49,144 bases of DNA from GCA-002726655 sp046582185 (GCA_046582185.1 JAYGEX010000003.1:1-49144), one strand, 5' to 3'; positions 16,949-27,009 are shown, counted from the stretch's first letter. Numbers and translations are program-made. The notes: generated by a model from the sequence alone, not told the origin.

Positions 16949-17665
16949 ATGATTGCACAGCAAGAATCATTCAGTAGAGATGGGCCTTCTCTCGATAAGA
17001 ACAGTATCGATGAGAGCGGTGTTAAAAAGAACATTACCGACAAGAACGGTAGTGATGGCGCCAGTGACAAAAAATTGCGCACCAGAAGATCGTTAACCCA
17101 TGCCGCCCGGGATCTCGTATACGAACGCGGGCACGATAAGATTTCAATTCAGGATATCACTGTATCCGCCGGTGTCGCTACTGGAACATTCTATAACCAC
17201 TTCCAGACAAAACAGGACGTATTTGAGGCGGTGCTTGATGATTTCAGGGAAGCTTTTGCGCAGGAACTGGAAGAAGTTCGCCGAAATCTCACTGATCCGG
17301 CACTGATCATCACCGCCACCCTGAAATACTATTTTCGCCAGGCTCAAGACAACGAAATGTGGAGTTCCTACCTTAAGTTCTCAGGCTTACCCGGGGAGCA
17401 CGTTCTTTGCCAGAGCCACGAGCAGTGCCTTGAAGACATTCAGCGAGGTGCCAAGGCTGGAAGATTTACGGTCGATGACGTCTATTTTACGCATACGCTG
17501 ATATTAGGCATGGTACGGCACATTAATAAGGAAGTGAGCGAAGGAAAGCTTGGCAGATCCGCTATGGACAATACCGTTCAATATGTTCTTCGCATGTTAG
17601 GCCTGCCGGCACTGGTCGCGCGAGCCCTGGTGCAAAGTCCTCTTCCGCCTGTACCGGCCCAATGA
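16949..17665 (+). CDS. TetR-family transcriptional regulator
   Basis: A 238-residue regulator. After a polar, poorly ordered N-terminus of about 40 residues rich in Asp, Ser and Lys, a classic TetR helix-turn-helix follows: RRSLTHAARDLVYERG, ISIQDITVSAGVATGTFYNHF, TKQDVFEAVL. The rest is an all-helical ligand-binding domain without a recognisable specificity signature. The long charged N-terminal extension is unusual. No convincing ribosome-binding site precedes the ATG, so the start may be downstream. Its divergent position suggests control of the neighbouring acyl-CoA dehydrogenase, probably responding to an acyl-CoA or fatty acid. Confidence 0.88.
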   Translation: MIAQQESFSRDGPSLDKNSIDESGVKKNITDKNGSDGASDKKLRTRRSLTHAARDLVYERGHDKISIQDITVSAGVATGTFYNHFQTKQDVFEAVLDDFREAFAQELEEVRRNLTDPALIITATLKYYFRQAQDNEMWSSYLKFSGLPGEHVLCQSHEQCLEDIQRGAKAGRFTVDDVYFTHTLILGMVRHINKEVSEGKLGRSAMDNTVQYVLRMLGLPALVARALVQSPLPPVPAQ

Positions 17666-18186
17666 TCTGCCTCACTTTGAATCTCTAAGCCGGGAATCGC
17701 ATAAGCACTTATCGCGGCAGTTGAAAAGATTATTGCTCCGGCTGATTTTTAGATAATATTTATTGAAACAGACGCCAATTTTGAATAGATTAGCGCCTGA
17801 GCTAACCCGCTCAACATATAAACGATTCATTCACCTTATGGGCGATCCCCTAAAAGGTGGAAAACACTGATGTCAGCGCAGTGATCCTGCTCTGAGGAGC
17901 TTATTATGAACGTATCTGTCCAGACTTTAGCTGCGGCGACCTGCTTTGCCAACACGCTCTACCAATTCAAGCAATCTCTAATTCAATACCTGACGCCAGT
18001 CATTACTAAACCCCTTTACTGATTTTCAGACTTTAGCGTATCGATTTGTCGATATTCTATAGTCCGTATTGCATAGTCCTTGAAGGTCACATCCGGCTTA
18101 GGTAACTTGAGTCAGGACCTGCAGACTAATCGCCAATAGTTAATCCCTGAGATCGTGAATTAATCTCAATTCGAGGAAAGCTTAAG
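17666..18186. other. Spacer of about 520 bp holding one small candidate gene
   Basis: Between tetR and the indolepyruvate oxidoreductase. Apart from the 38-codon gene listed at 17906-18022, I see no tRNA or repeat. The final part carries the GAGGAAAG ribosome-binding site of the next gene. Confidence 0.5.
17906..18022 (+). CDS. Candidate small protein (38 aa) with strong ribosome-binding site
   Basis: ATG 17906 follows TGAGGAGC with a good 6-7 base spacer, and the frame runs 38 codons to TGA at 18020-18022. The product begins MNVSVQTLAAATCF and ends TPVITKPLY, with one cysteine. It is mildly amphipathic, with no clear transmembrane helix. I recognise no family. The strong translation signal in an otherwise empty 520-bp spacer is the main evidence. 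It could be a small regulatory or leader peptide for the large oxidoreductase gene that starts 164 bp downstream. Confidence 0.45.
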   Translation: MNVSVQTLAAATCFANTLYQFKQSLIQYLTPVITKPLY

Positions 18187-21100
18187 ATGGTATTGAAACA
18201 AGTCACCCTGAACGATAAGTACGAACAGCGCGAAGGCCGTGTATTCCTGACGGGCAGTCAGGCTCTGGCTCGACTACCCATGTTGCAAAAGGAACTGGAT
18301 ACCAGCAAGGGGCTGAATACTGCAGGATTTATATCCGGATACCGCGGCTCACCTCTCGGCGGTCTGGACAAAACCCTGTGGCAGGCCAAGTCATACCTTA
18401 AGAGTCATGACATTGTCTTTCAGCCGGGCGTCAATGAAGAACTTGCCGCCACATCCATCTGGGGCTCGCAGCAACTTAATCTTTTCGACGGCGCCAAATA
18501 TGATGGTGTGTTTGCCATGTGGTATGGCAAAGGGCCAGGCGTTGACCGCAGCGGCGACGTATTCAAACATGCCAATCATGCAGGCAGCTCCAAATATGGC
18601 GGTGTGCTGGTTATTGCAGGTGATGATCATGGATGCAAGTCTTCCACCCTGCCCCACCAGACTGAATATGCCTTTGTTGACGCAATGATGCCGATTCTCA
18701 ATCCATCCGGAGTCCAGGAGATTATCAATCTCGGCCTCTATGGTTGGGCATTGTCGAGGTTCAGCGGCTGCTGGGTCGCAATGAAGACAATCGCTGAAAT
18801 TGTGGATGCATCCTTCTCAACTAATATTGATATTTCAAAATTCAACATCCAGCTTCCGGAGGTAGAGATCAATGACCTGAGTATTCGCTGGCCGGACAAA
18901 CCCCTGGACCAGGAGATGCGACTGCACAACGAGAAGATGTCTGCAATCCTTGAATTTGCAAGGCTGAACAAACTCAATCGCGTTGTAATCGATAGCCCTG
19001 TGCCACATCTGGGTATTGTATCTACGGGCAAATCCTTCCTTGATGTTATTCAGGCATTACATGATCTCGGCATCGATGAAAAACTGGCATCTGACATTGG
19101 TCTGCGCTTATACAAAGTTGGCATGTCATGGCCGTTAGAACCTGAAGGTATACATAAATTCGCCAACGGCCTGGATGAGGTATTGGTCGTTGAAGAAAAA
19201 CGGGGCCTTATTGAAGATCAATTGACCAGTCAGTTATATAACTGGGGATCGGATGTTCGCCCAATCGTCGTCGGCAAACGGGATGAATCAGGGGCGTGCT
19301 TATTGCCATCAACCGGCGAGCTAACCCCTGCTGTGATCGCCCGCGTTATTGCCGAACGATTATCCAAATATTTCACAAGCACCCTAATTGAGGACCGTTT
19401 AAAGTTTCTGAATGAAAAAGAGCACTACCTCAACCGTCCCAAGGACATCGTTGAACGTACGCCTCACTACTGCTCCGGCTGCCCTCACAATACCTCCACG
19501 GTTGTGCCAATTGGCAGCCGCGCCATGGGTGGTATTGGCTGTCACTACATGGCGACCTGGATGGATCGGAGCACTGATACCTTTTCACAAATGGGCGGCG
19601 AAGGTGCACCCTGGATTGGTCAGGCACCATTTACTGAAACCAAGCATGTCTTTCAGAACCTTGGCGACGGTACCTACTTCCATTCAGGATTGCTTGCGAT
19701 TCGGGCAGCGCTGGCATCAAACGTCAATATCACCTATAAAATTCTTTACAACGATGCCGTTGCCATGACAGGCGGCCAGCCAGTGGATGGGCAACTTACT
19801 GTTCCCAAAATGGCTCACCAACTGGAAGGTGAAGGTGCCCGGAGAATCGCCATCGTTAGCGATGACATTGATAAATATGATCGCAGCGAATTTCCGGATT
19901 TCACAACATTTACTCATCGTGATGATCTTGAAGCAGTTCAATGTGAACTGCGGGAAGTTCGAGGTACTTCCATCCTGATATACGACCAGACCTGCGCAGC
20001 AGAAAAGAGACGCAGACGTAAGCGAGGCGAAATGGAAGACCCTGCAGTTCGCGCATTTATTAATCAGGGAGTCTGTGAAGGTTGTGGAGACTGCGGAATA
20101 GCGTCAAATTGCCTGTCCATCGAACCACTAGAAACTGAATTGGGCCGTAAGCGAAAAATCGACCAATCCTCGTGTAATAAAGACATGAGTTGTATCAAGG
20201 GTTTCTGCCCAAGTTTTGTCAGTGTGATTGGCGGCGAGATGGTTCATCCCGGCAAAACAAAGACAAACGCAGTTGCTGAGCAAGTTCAGCTACCAGAGCC
20301 TGATTTGCCAGGTACAGAACAGCCTTATGGAATCGTTTTGGCAGGTGTCGGTGGGACCGGCGTCACGACACTTGGGGCGATACTTGGCATGGCAGCGCAT
20401 ATTGAGGGCAAGGGTGCATCCGTGCTTGACATGACGGGCTTAGCGCAAAAGTTTGGCGCTGTTATTACCCACGTTCAAATAGCAACAAGTCCTGATGATA
20501 TAGGTGCTGTACGCATTGCAGCTGGCGGCGCGAGTCTGGTACTTGGCTGCGATTTAGTGGTTGCTGCAAGCAATGACTCTATGGTGAAGGTAGACCGAAA
20601 GTCAGCCAGCGCAGTGATCAACAGCCATGAAACCATGACGGCCGAATTTACCCGCAACGCAGATGCCATCTTCCCAGGTAAATCCATGCATGACCTGATT
20701 ACTGAATGTGTAGGAGAAAATGAGAGCTTCTTTATTGATGCTAACAAAATCGTCGAAAAACTACTGGGCGGCACCATGGGCGTTAACATTTTCCTTGCCG
20801 GGTTTGCATATCAACAAGGCATGATTCCCATTTCGAGTGCTGCAATTATTGCAGCGATTCGGCTTAATGGTGCGAGCATCGACGAAAATATAGAAGCATT
20901 CCGCATTGGCAGATTAGCCGCGCTAAAGAAGTTACCTGAGCTAGACGCAGCCCCAGAAAATACTGCACTGGCTGAATCTCTTGATGACATCGTAAGTTAC
21001 AGGAAAAAGTATCTGGTCGAATATCAAAACCAGCAATACGCAGAGCGCTATGAGAACCTGGTGAGAGAGGTGCAGAGCATTGAAGCGAAGCACAAGTCAG

Positions 21101-21654
21101 AAAAACTGAGCCTTGCTGTGGCGCGCTACTATTTTAAATTGTTGGCGTATAAGGATGAATATGAAGTCGCCAGGTTATACAGTTCTGAAACCTACGCCAA
21201 ATCATTAAGGGATCAGTTCCAGGGCGATTACAAGCTTGTCTTCCATATGGCGCCGCCACTTATAGCACCCATAGACAAGCACACTGGTCTGCCCCGGAAA
21301 ATGACATTTGGAGCATGGATGTTGCCTGTTTTCAGGGTGCTATCAAAATTTAGCTTTTTAAGGGGCACAGCGTTTGATCCATTTGGCTTTACGGCAGATA
21401 GAAAACTTGAACGTAAACTCATCATGCAATACGAGGAAGTCGTCCATAAACTTATGGAGCAAAATCAAAATGACACACTTCAACATTCAAGTATTGAGTT
21501 AATGGTAAAGATACTATCTCTGCCAGAGAAAATTCGTGGCTTTGGATACATCAAGGAAAGGAATGCAGCTCTGGTGGAAGTGGAATGTAAGCAACTGCTG
21601 TCGAATCTGAACGATCCGCAAATCATAAAATTAGTCGATCCCAAAGCAGCGTAA
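18187..21654 (+). CDS. Indolepyruvate ferredoxin oxidoreductase, fused subunits
   Basis: A 1155-residue single-chain version of indolepyruvate:ferredoxin oxidoreductase. It oxidatively decarboxylates aryl or branched 2-oxo acids to acyl-CoA using thiamine diphosphate and iron-sulfur clusters. The N-terminal half shows SGYRGSPLGGLD and the pyruvate-oxidoreductase core, then CSGCPHNTST near residue 428 and GIGCHYMATWMDR. A cluster region lies at about 629-675, with CEGCGDCGIASNC then CNKDMSCIKGFCPSF. A C-terminal gamma-type domain begins GVGGTGVTTLGAILG near residue 720. The fused arrangement is typical of aerobic proteobacteria. It lies 11 bp before a leucine-dehydrogenase-family gene; together they suggest amino-acid transamination or deamination products being fed to CoA thioesters. 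Confidence 0.93.
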   Translation: MVLKQVTLNDKYEQREGRVFLTGSQALARLPMLQKELDTSKGLNTAGFISGYRGSPLGGLDKTLWQAKSYLKSHDIVFQPGVNEELAATSIWGSQQLNLFDGAKYDGVFAMWYGKGPGVDRSGDVFKHANHAGSSKYGGVLVIAGDDHGCKSSTLPHQTEYAFVDAMMPILNPSGVQEIINLGLYGWALSRFSGCWVAMKTIAEIVDASFSTNIDISKFNIQLPEVEINDLSIRWPDKPLDQEMRLHNEKMSAILEFARLNKLNRVVIDSPVPHLGIVSTGKSFLDVIQALHDLGIDEKLASDIGLRLYKVGMSWPLEPEGIHKFANGLDEVLVVEEKRGLIEDQLTSQLYNWGSDVRPIVVGKRDESGACLLPSTGELTPAVIARVIAERLSKYFTSTLIEDRLKFLNEKEHYLNRPKDIVERTPHYCSGCPHNTSTVVPIGSRAMGGIGCHYMATWMDRSTDTFSQMGGEGAPWIGQAPFTETKHVFQNLGDGTYFHSGLLAIRAALASNVNITYKILYNDAVAMTGGQPVDGQLTVPKMAHQLEGEGARRIAIVSDDIDKYDRSEFPDFTTFTHRDDLEAVQCELREVRGTSILIYDQTCAAEKRRRRKRGEMEDPAVRAFINQGVCEGCGDCGIASNCLSIEPLETELGRKRKIDQSSCNKDMSCIKGFCPSFVSVIGGEMVHPGKTKTNAVAEQVQLPEPDLPGTEQPYGIVLAGVGGTGVTTLGAILGMAAHIEGKGASVLDMTGLAQKFGAVITHVQIATSPDDIGAVRIAAGGASLVLGCDLVVAASNDSMVKVDRKSASAVINSHETMTAEFTRNADAIFPGKSMHDLITECVGENESFFIDANKIVEKLLGGTMGVNIFLAGFAYQQGMIPISSAAIIAAIRLNGASIDENIEAFRIGRLAALKKLPELDAAPENTALAESLDDIVSYRKKYLVEYQNQQYAERYENLVREVQSIEAKHKSEKLSLAVARYYFKLLAYKDEYEVARLYSSETYAKSLRDQFQGDYKLVFHMAPPLIAPIDKHTGLPRKMTFGAWMLPVFRVLSKFSFLRGTAFDPFGFTADRKLERKLIMQYEEVVHKLMEQNQNDTLQHSSIELMVKILSLPEKIRGFGYIKERNAALVEVECKQLLSNLNDPQIIKLVDPKAA

Positions 21655-21665
21655 AGGATTACATG

Positions 21666-22760
21666 ATGAAAATAATAAAGCTCGACACCTCAAGCTTTGA
21701 TGACTTCGACCATCATGAGCAGCTCATAGAATGTATTGATAAAGATTCTGGCTTGCACGCCTACATTGCTATTCACAATCGTAATCTCGGCCCTGCCCTT
21801 GGTGGCTGCAGAATCTGGCCCTATGGCTCTAAAGGTGAGGCAATCAAAGACGTGCTCCGTTTATCCCGCGGCATGACTTATAAATCTGCGCTGGCACAGC
21901 TGCCTCTGGGCGGCGGCAAGGCAGTCATAATTGCCAACCCCAAGATCGACAAAACGGAAAGCATGTTGCAGGCCATGGGTGAATTCGTCGATTCACTGGA
22001 CGGTGCCTATATCACTGCAGAAGATTCGGGAACCAGCGTCGAGGACCTGAAAACGATAGGAAGTCGCACGAAACATGTTGCTGGCGTCAATGTGAAGTTA
22101 CTTAAAGACGGGAGCGAAATAAGCGGCGACCCATCTCCATCCACTGCCTATGGTGTATTTGTTGGTATCAGGGCCAGCATCAAACATCAGTTTGGAAGCG
22201 AAGATTTCAGTGGGATAAATATTGCGGTGCAAGGTGTTGGTAATGTAGGCAAACGTGTCGCCGCATTCCTTGTTGAGGCTGGCGCATCAGTTTATGTTGC
22301 TGATATCTACGAGCCGGCAATTGCCAGCCTTAGATCTTCTATCAACGTGACCCCCGTTAAGCTTGAAGATATCCATAAGCTGGATGTGGATGTATTTGTC
22401 CCTTGTGCACTTGGCGGCTTCGTTAACGAACAGACTCTTCCGGAAATTAGGGCCAAGGTCATTGCAGGCGCAGCCAACAATCAATTGGCACACTCACACA
22501 TGGGTGAACTGCTGGTTAAGGCTGGCAAATTATATGCCCCAGACTACGTGGTTAATGCGGGTGGAATTATTGATATTTTCTACGAGCGAAGTTTGTATGA
22601 TTACGAGAAGGTTAAGAAGCATGTGGAGAAGATCGGACTTACACTGGCTGAGATCTTTGCAATGGCAGATGATACTGGCCGCCCTACCCATATCATCGCC
22701 GATGAGATCGCAGAATCCCGATTTCTAACAAATTCATCCATTCATTCAAACGTAGCTTGA
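21666..22760 (+). CDS. Leu/Val/Phe/Glu dehydrogenase family (leucine dehydrogenase-like)
   Basis: NAD(P)-dependent oxidative deamination of an amino acid to its 2-oxo acid. The 364-residue chain shows the family active-site region (K73 in MTYKSALAQLP, K85 in LGGGKAV), ITAEDSGTSVEDL, and the Rossmann signature GVGNVGKRVAAFL at about 190-202. Length and spacing match leucine/phenylalanine dehydrogenases rather than hexameric glutamate dehydrogenases. Two consecutive ATGs exist at 21663 and 21666; 21666 gives the better spacing to AAAGGA. It is the second gene after the indolepyruvate oxidoreductase, consistent with sequential oxidation of a branched-chain or aromatic amino acid. Confidence 0.9.
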   Translation: MKIIKLDTSSFDDFDHHEQLIECIDKDSGLHAYIAIHNRNLGPALGGCRIWPYGSKGEAIKDVLRLSRGMTYKSALAQLPLGGGKAVIIANPKIDKTESMLQAMGEFVDSLDGAYITAEDSGTSVEDLKTIGSRTKHVAGVNVKLLKDGSEISGDPSPSTAYGVFVGIRASIKHQFGSEDFSGINIAVQGVGNVGKRVAAFLVEAGASVYVADIYEPAIASLRSSINVTPVKLEDIHKLDVDVFVPCALGGFVNEQTLPEIRAKVIAGAANNQLAHSHMGELLVKAGKLYAPDYVVNAGGIIDIFYERSLYDYEKVKKHVEKIGLTLAEIFAMADDTGRPTHIIADEIAESRFLTNSSIHSNVA

Positions 22761-22890
22761 TAACTTTTTATGACGACCGCTTTTTACCAATAGTTTTTTG
22801 ATAATAGATTACTTAATAAACCAGGGGCCGCGATGGGCTTGTCTCGCGTTTAACAGTCCGACGATTAAATGTGTGGGAAGGTCCTCAGTA

Positions 22891-23388
22891 TCAGGAAATC
22901 ATAGGCCTATAGCGCAGTAGCGTTCGCGATCCATCGCCCAATCCTTTGCGAAATCTCGAGCCCCACACCAGCCACTCCATTGAATATTTGTCGCCGAACA
23001 TATCGAGTGCTTTCTCCTTCAACTTGGCATCGGAGATCACAACGGCCTCTGCATCCACCTGTGGCAGAGACTTGTATTTACCATTTGTCGCCTTCCATTC
23101 TCCTAAATCGCCGATCCATAATCTGGCGCGAGTCAGACCTTTGCCCGGTGCGGTGGCACGCCATGCATTTGATGCAGTTACCACGTACATATCAGTGCCG
23201 TCATTAACGAACCAGACCTCTGACTGACAACTACTCTCCTTGCCATTTGACTGAATAGGCGTGATATAGACCAGGTCGGATTCACTTATAGCGGCTTTGA
23301 CCCCGCCTGCTGCAAACGCCTGCCGTGGAATGGACGCCATTAGTGACAAGGAAGCTGAATACTGCAGAAAATTACGACGCTTGATCAT
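22891..23388 (-). CDS. Exported protein with twin-arginine-like signal, PPOX-like
   Basis: A 165-residue protein starting MIKRRNFLQYSASLSLMASI and cleaved probably after AFA. The KRRNFLQ segment followed by a hydrophobic stretch resembles a twin-arginine signal, implying export of a folded, perhaps cofactor-bound, protein. The mature part (SEVWFVNDGTDMYVVTASNAWRATA, then RARLWIGDLGEWK) resembles flavin-binding split-barrel (PPOX-class) proteins, but I cannot assign a family firmly. It has its own unit between the leucine dehydrogenase gene and an acyl-CoA dehydrogenase. Confidence 0.65.
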   Translation of the reverse strand: MIKRRNFLQYSASLSLMASIPRQAFAAGGVKAAISESDLVYITPIQSNGKESSCQSEVWFVNDGTDMYVVTASNAWRATAPGKGLTRARLWIGDLGEWKATNGKYKSLPQVDAEAVVISDAKLKEKALDMFGDKYSMEWLVWGSRFRKGLGDGSRTLLRYRPMIS

Positions 23389-23458
23389 ATTGATATCCCT
23401 GTCTCTGGTCTTATTCCTTAATATCTTGTTTCAGGTCAAATATACGGTAATGAAACGA

Positions 23459-24664
23459 TTACAGACCCAGTACCATCTTTGCCATGATGTTACGCTGAAT
23501 TTCATTTGACCCCGCGAAAATAGAGACCTTCCTGGTATTGAAATAGTCCGGCGCAGTCGCTGCCGCATAAGCAGGGCCAATCGGTTCGCGGTTCCAACCT
23601 TTAATCGGCGGTGGATTATCGAAGGGCATGCCGTAATTTCCAGTTGCCTCCAGTACCAGTTCCGTCAATTGCTGCTGAAGTTCAGTACCACGACATTTTA
23701 GCAGGGAAGACTCCGGGCCGACGTTTCCGCCGGTAGAGATCGAACTCAATATTCGTAGCTCGGTGAACTCCATTGCAGAGATTGCAATCTCTGTTTCCGT
23801 CAGTTTTCGGTTGAAATCGGGATTATCCAACAAGGCACCATTACCATCGTTTTCGATGGCAGCGATCTGCTTGATTCTTTCAAGTCCAGCCTTGAGGCCG
23901 TGGGAATAAGCATTGCCACGTTCAAATTCAAGCAGGTACTTGGCGTAGGTCCAGCCTTTACCTTCATCGCCGATCAGGTTTTCAACAGGCACTTTCACAT
24001 CTGTGAAGTGAATCATGTTGATCTCCTGATAACCTTCAGGTGGACAATCAATTGTCTGGATGGGCACTACATCGATACCAGGTGTATTCATATCCATTAA
24101 CAAAAAAGATATGCCCATCTGCCGAATTTCTTCGTTGCTGGTTCTGACCAGGCAAAATATCATGTCGGCATATTGACCCATGGTATTCCAGGTCTTGGTT
24201 CCGTTTACAATATAATGATCGCCGTCACGAACGGCCTTGGTTTGTAGAGATGCAAGATCGGACCCCGCACCAGGCTCTGAATATCCCTGGCACCACCACA
24301 CATCACTGGAAAGTATTCCAGGCAGGTACTTGTCTTTTTGTTCCTGTGAACCAAATTTCATAATGACCGGTGCCACCATGCCAAGCCCAAAAGGAACAAT
24401 CTGAGGCGCGCCAGCCGCCGACATTTCCAGGTCGTACAGGTATTGCTGGGTCGGTGTAAATTCGGGACCGCCGTATTCTGCCGGCCAGTTCAATCCAGCC
24501 CAGCCTTTTTTATACAGGGCATTTTGCCAATAGACATGGTCTTCTTTTGTAAGATGGGTGCTGTTAGCTCTCCTGTCCTTCATTTCCTGAGGATAATTTT
24601 CTTCAATCCATTGATGCACTTCCTTTTGGAATTTGAAATCTTCTTGACTGAACTCGAGATCCAT
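23459..24664 (-). CDS. Acyl-CoA dehydrogenase
   Basis: A 401-residue FAD enzyme with GLNWPAEYGGPEFT, WWCQGYSEPGAGSDLASLQT and HYIVNGTKTWNTMGQYAD. The C-terminal FAGSNEIQRNIMAKMVLGL is the flavin-contacting signature. The long EP(I/G) insert near the C-terminus and the overall form resemble the acyl-CoA dehydrogenase group acting on dicarboxylic, cyclic or branched acyl-CoAs rather than short-chain fatty acyl-CoAs (inference). A GGAGAGAT ribosome-binding site precedes the ATG. Confidence 0.92.
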   Translation of the reverse strand: MDLEFSQEDFKFQKEVHQWIEENYPQEMKDRRANSTHLTKEDHVYWQNALYKKGWAGLNWPAEYGGPEFTPTQQYLYDLEMSAAGAPQIVPFGLGMVAPVIMKFGSQEQKDKYLPGILSSDVWWCQGYSEPGAGSDLASLQTKAVRDGDHYIVNGTKTWNTMGQYADMIFCLVRTSNEEIRQMGISFLLMDMNTPGIDVVPIQTIDCPPEGYQEINMIHFTDVKVPVENLIGDEGKGWTYAKYLLEFERGNAYSHGLKAGLERIKQIAAIENDGNGALLDNPDFNRKLTETEIAISAMEFTELRILSSISTGGNVGPESSLLKCRGTELQQQLTELVLEATGNYGMPFDNPPPIKGWNREPIGPAYAAATAPDYFNTRKVSIFAGSNEIQRNIMAKMVLGL

Positions 24665-24768
24665 ATCTCTCCTTTACCGTTATTACGTTTGCACAGAAAC
24701 AGATGGGCATTATAGGCAGGCAATAGCCGTTGCTCAACTGATGCATTTGCCTCCTGCCTGGAATGGAC

Positions 24769-25326
24769 CTAGTAAAATGCCACCACCTTGAAAAGATAAG
24801 GGTGCGCGACCGCGAAGATGGCATACGTTGCCAGACCAATCGCAAGCACCTTGACATCGGTTGACGCCACTAATACCTCTGTCTGAACTTTAGCCCCACG
24901 AGCATTGGCGGTGAAGATGTGAATTATGGAAAAGGCGCAAAGAGGGGCAAACAAGACAATACTCGCCTGATCGCCATTTGCCATGAGATGCGCCAATGAC
25001 CAGAGAAGAACCGACCACATCATGGGATGAGGTGTGAAACGTTTTATGTTGCCAGGCATATTGGCGGCTACCACTAAAATGAGCGCTGGAAGCATCGTGA
25101 CCCAAACGATATAACGGGTCCACATAGGCGGCGTCCAGATCGGCACGAAATCAGCTTCTGCCTTGCCGTAGATCATCAGGATAAGGCCCGCTAATGCCAT
25201 TAGCGAATACAATCCCTTATATTTACCTTCTCCCAGGCTATCTACCACTGAATTACGGATTGATGGGAAGGACGGCAACAAATGGATTGCCACAAACAGG
25301 CTGACGCCGATAAAAAGTACGATCAT
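24769..25326 (-). CDS. NnrU family membrane protein
   Basis: A 185-residue integral membrane protein with about five to six helices. NnrU features are present: an early FVAIHLLPS helix, GEGKYKGLYSLMALAGL, MWTRYIVWVTMLPALILVVAA, then HPMMWSVLLWSLAHLMANGD with conserved histidines that may bind haem or metal. NnrU was named for its link to nitric-oxide reduction, but the family is broadly distributed and related to isoprenoid or carotenoid isomerases; no nitrogen-oxide genes are nearby. It lies between two acyl-CoA dehydrogenases on the same strand. Confidence 0.85.
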   Translation of the reverse strand: MIVLFIGVSLFVAIHLLPSFPSIRNSVVDSLGEGKYKGLYSLMALAGLILMIYGKAEADFVPIWTPPMWTRYIVWVTMLPALILVVAANMPGNIKRFTPHPMMWSVLLWSLAHLMANGDQASIVLFAPLCAFSIIHIFTANARGAKVQTEVLVASTDVKVLAIGLATYAIFAVAHPYLFKVVAFY

Positions 25327-25383
25327 AAGAATTCCTTGTGATAGATACTGATTGTTAGTTAGCTATATTGAAATGTCGCTGGC

Positions 25384-27009
25384 TTATGCCGCATTTTCTA
25401 CAAGGCTTCTGCCAACCACTTTGAGGGCCAGCGTTTCTTCAGTCCCTTCAAAGATTGACAGGACCCTGGCATCAAGCCAATAACGACTGGCAGCGGTCTC
25501 TTCCGCGTATCCCATGCCACCATGAATCTGCATACCTTCCCGTGCAATCCACTCAGCAGCTTTGCAAGCAAATAATTTCACGAGACTCGCCTCTACCTGG
25601 CCTTTACCAGTGTCCATCAATTTTCCTACGGCGTATGTAAATTGACGTGATGCCGCAAGATGCATGCCCATTCGCGCATATTTGATCAGCGTTAATTGGT
25701 AATCAGCGACCGGCTGCCCGAACACTTTGCGATCGATACCATAGGATATGGATTGATCAAATGCAGCCTGCATAAGCCCGCAAGCCCTGGCAGCTGTTTG
25801 AATCCGCCCGCCCATAAACCCTCTCATGGTGAAATAGAAACCTCTGCCTACGCCTTGGCCTTCACCAATGACATGACTCTCGGGCACGAAAAAATCATCA
25901 AAAAACAGCTGGTAGGAATGCATGCCGCGATAGCCAATCGTTGCGATCGCCTTGCCAGAGAGCTTGCCGCCGCCTTCCTGGATGAATTCGATTTCATCGC
26001 CATCAGAAGATGGCTTCTCCACCATAAACAAGGTTAGCCCTCTATGTCCCAGGGATAAATCCGGATCCGTCCTCGCCAGTGTTAGCAAAACACCTGACTT
26101 GCCTGCAAAGGTGCTCCATGCCTTAGCGCCGTCAAGCAACCAACCACCCTCTGTGGGCGTTGCCTTCAGGCGCATGGATGCCACATCAGAACCGTAGTCT
26201 GGCTCTGTAATGGCAATTGCACAAAGAGGTTCGCCGACGGCTAGTTTGGGCAGCCAGTACTCCTTTTGTTCTGCAGTGCCGCCTTCCAACAAGGCCCGCG
26301 CCATGATTTCAGGTCGTGTAATAAGTGATCCTGCACCACCGAGAGATGCTCTGGATAATTCTTCGGTAACAACGATCATGCCGAGGCTATCCTCGTGATC
26401 GTCTGGCAGAAGGCCGCCATATCGTTGCGGTACGCTCAAGCCGAAGCAGCCCAGTTCCCGGATGCCATCCAGAATCTTATCCGGAATAATCAGGTCATTG
26501 CGATGAATGTCTTCAGCAAGTGGCGCGACTACATCATCAGCAAATTGGCGAAATGTTTCCGCCATGAGCGTCTTTTCTTCATCGAGGCCTCTATCGCCGA
26601 GCTTGCCATTATCGGCAACAATTTTTCGCCCAAGATCTGTCATGTGTGCATGTGATGAATTCTCCTGGCAAAACTCTTCACACTCTTTACTTGCAATGAG
26701 TTCTTCCATTGTTAGCCCAAAGTCATTTGCGCAACGATTCAAGCGATTGCGTATGTTGGATATCATCTCTGCGGCAAAGGTATCTGCCATCGTCTTTTCG
26801 AATTGACTTCGGGATGTGGCATATTTAGCGTACTGACGAGCGCACTGAACCTCAGCAGTACACAGCGCCAGGTCAAATACTGCCTGTTGATGATTATCGA
26901 GCTGGGCTACCCGAAATTTGCCATCCTCAACGCACTGGCTGTGAACATGTTTTAGCGCTTGTTGCACCAGTGAATCCACCCATTGCAGGTGACTGGATAG
27001 TTTACTCAC
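25384..27009 (-). CDS. Acyl-CoA dehydrogenase, methylsuccinyl-CoA dehydrogenase-like
   Basis: A 541-residue acyl-CoA dehydrogenase with an N-terminal helical extension of about 150 residues before the catalytic fold. This is the architecture of (2S)-methylsuccinyl-CoA dehydrogenase of the ethylmalonyl-CoA pathway. Motifs include GCFGLSVPQRYGG, VVTEELSRASLGGAGSLITRPE, ITEPDYGSDVASM, TIGYRGMHSY, MQIHGGMGYAEE and SIFEGTEETLALKV; several are characteristic of that subfamily as I recall it. The start is set at GTG 27009, seven bases after AGGAG and overlapping the upstream gene's stop by 8 bases, rather than nine codons earlier. The other ethylmalonyl-CoA pathway genes are not in this window, so the substrate remains an inference. 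Confidence 0.85.
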   Translation of the reverse strand: MSKLSSHLQWVDSLVQQALKHVHSQCVEDGKFRVAQLDNHQQAVFDLALCTAEVQCARQYAKYATSRSQFEKTMADTFAAEMISNIRNRLNRCANDFGLTMEELIASKECEEFCQENSSHAHMTDLGRKIVADNGKLGDRGLDEEKTLMAETFRQFADDVVAPLAEDIHRNDLIIPDKILDGIRELGCFGLSVPQRYGGLLPDDHEDSLGMIVVTEELSRASLGGAGSLITRPEIMARALLEGGTAEQKEYWLPKLAVGEPLCAIAITEPDYGSDVASMRLKATPTEGGWLLDGAKAWSTFAGKSGVLLTLARTDPDLSLGHRGLTLFMVEKPSSDGDEIEFIQEGGGKLSGKAIATIGYRGMHSYQLFFDDFFVPESHVIGEGQGVGRGFYFTMRGFMGGRIQTAARACGLMQAAFDQSISYGIDRKVFGQPVADYQLTLIKYARMGMHLAASRQFTYAVGKLMDTGKGQVEASLVKLFACKAAEWIAREGMQIHGGMGYAEETAASRYWLDARVLSIFEGTEETLALKVVGRSLVENAA

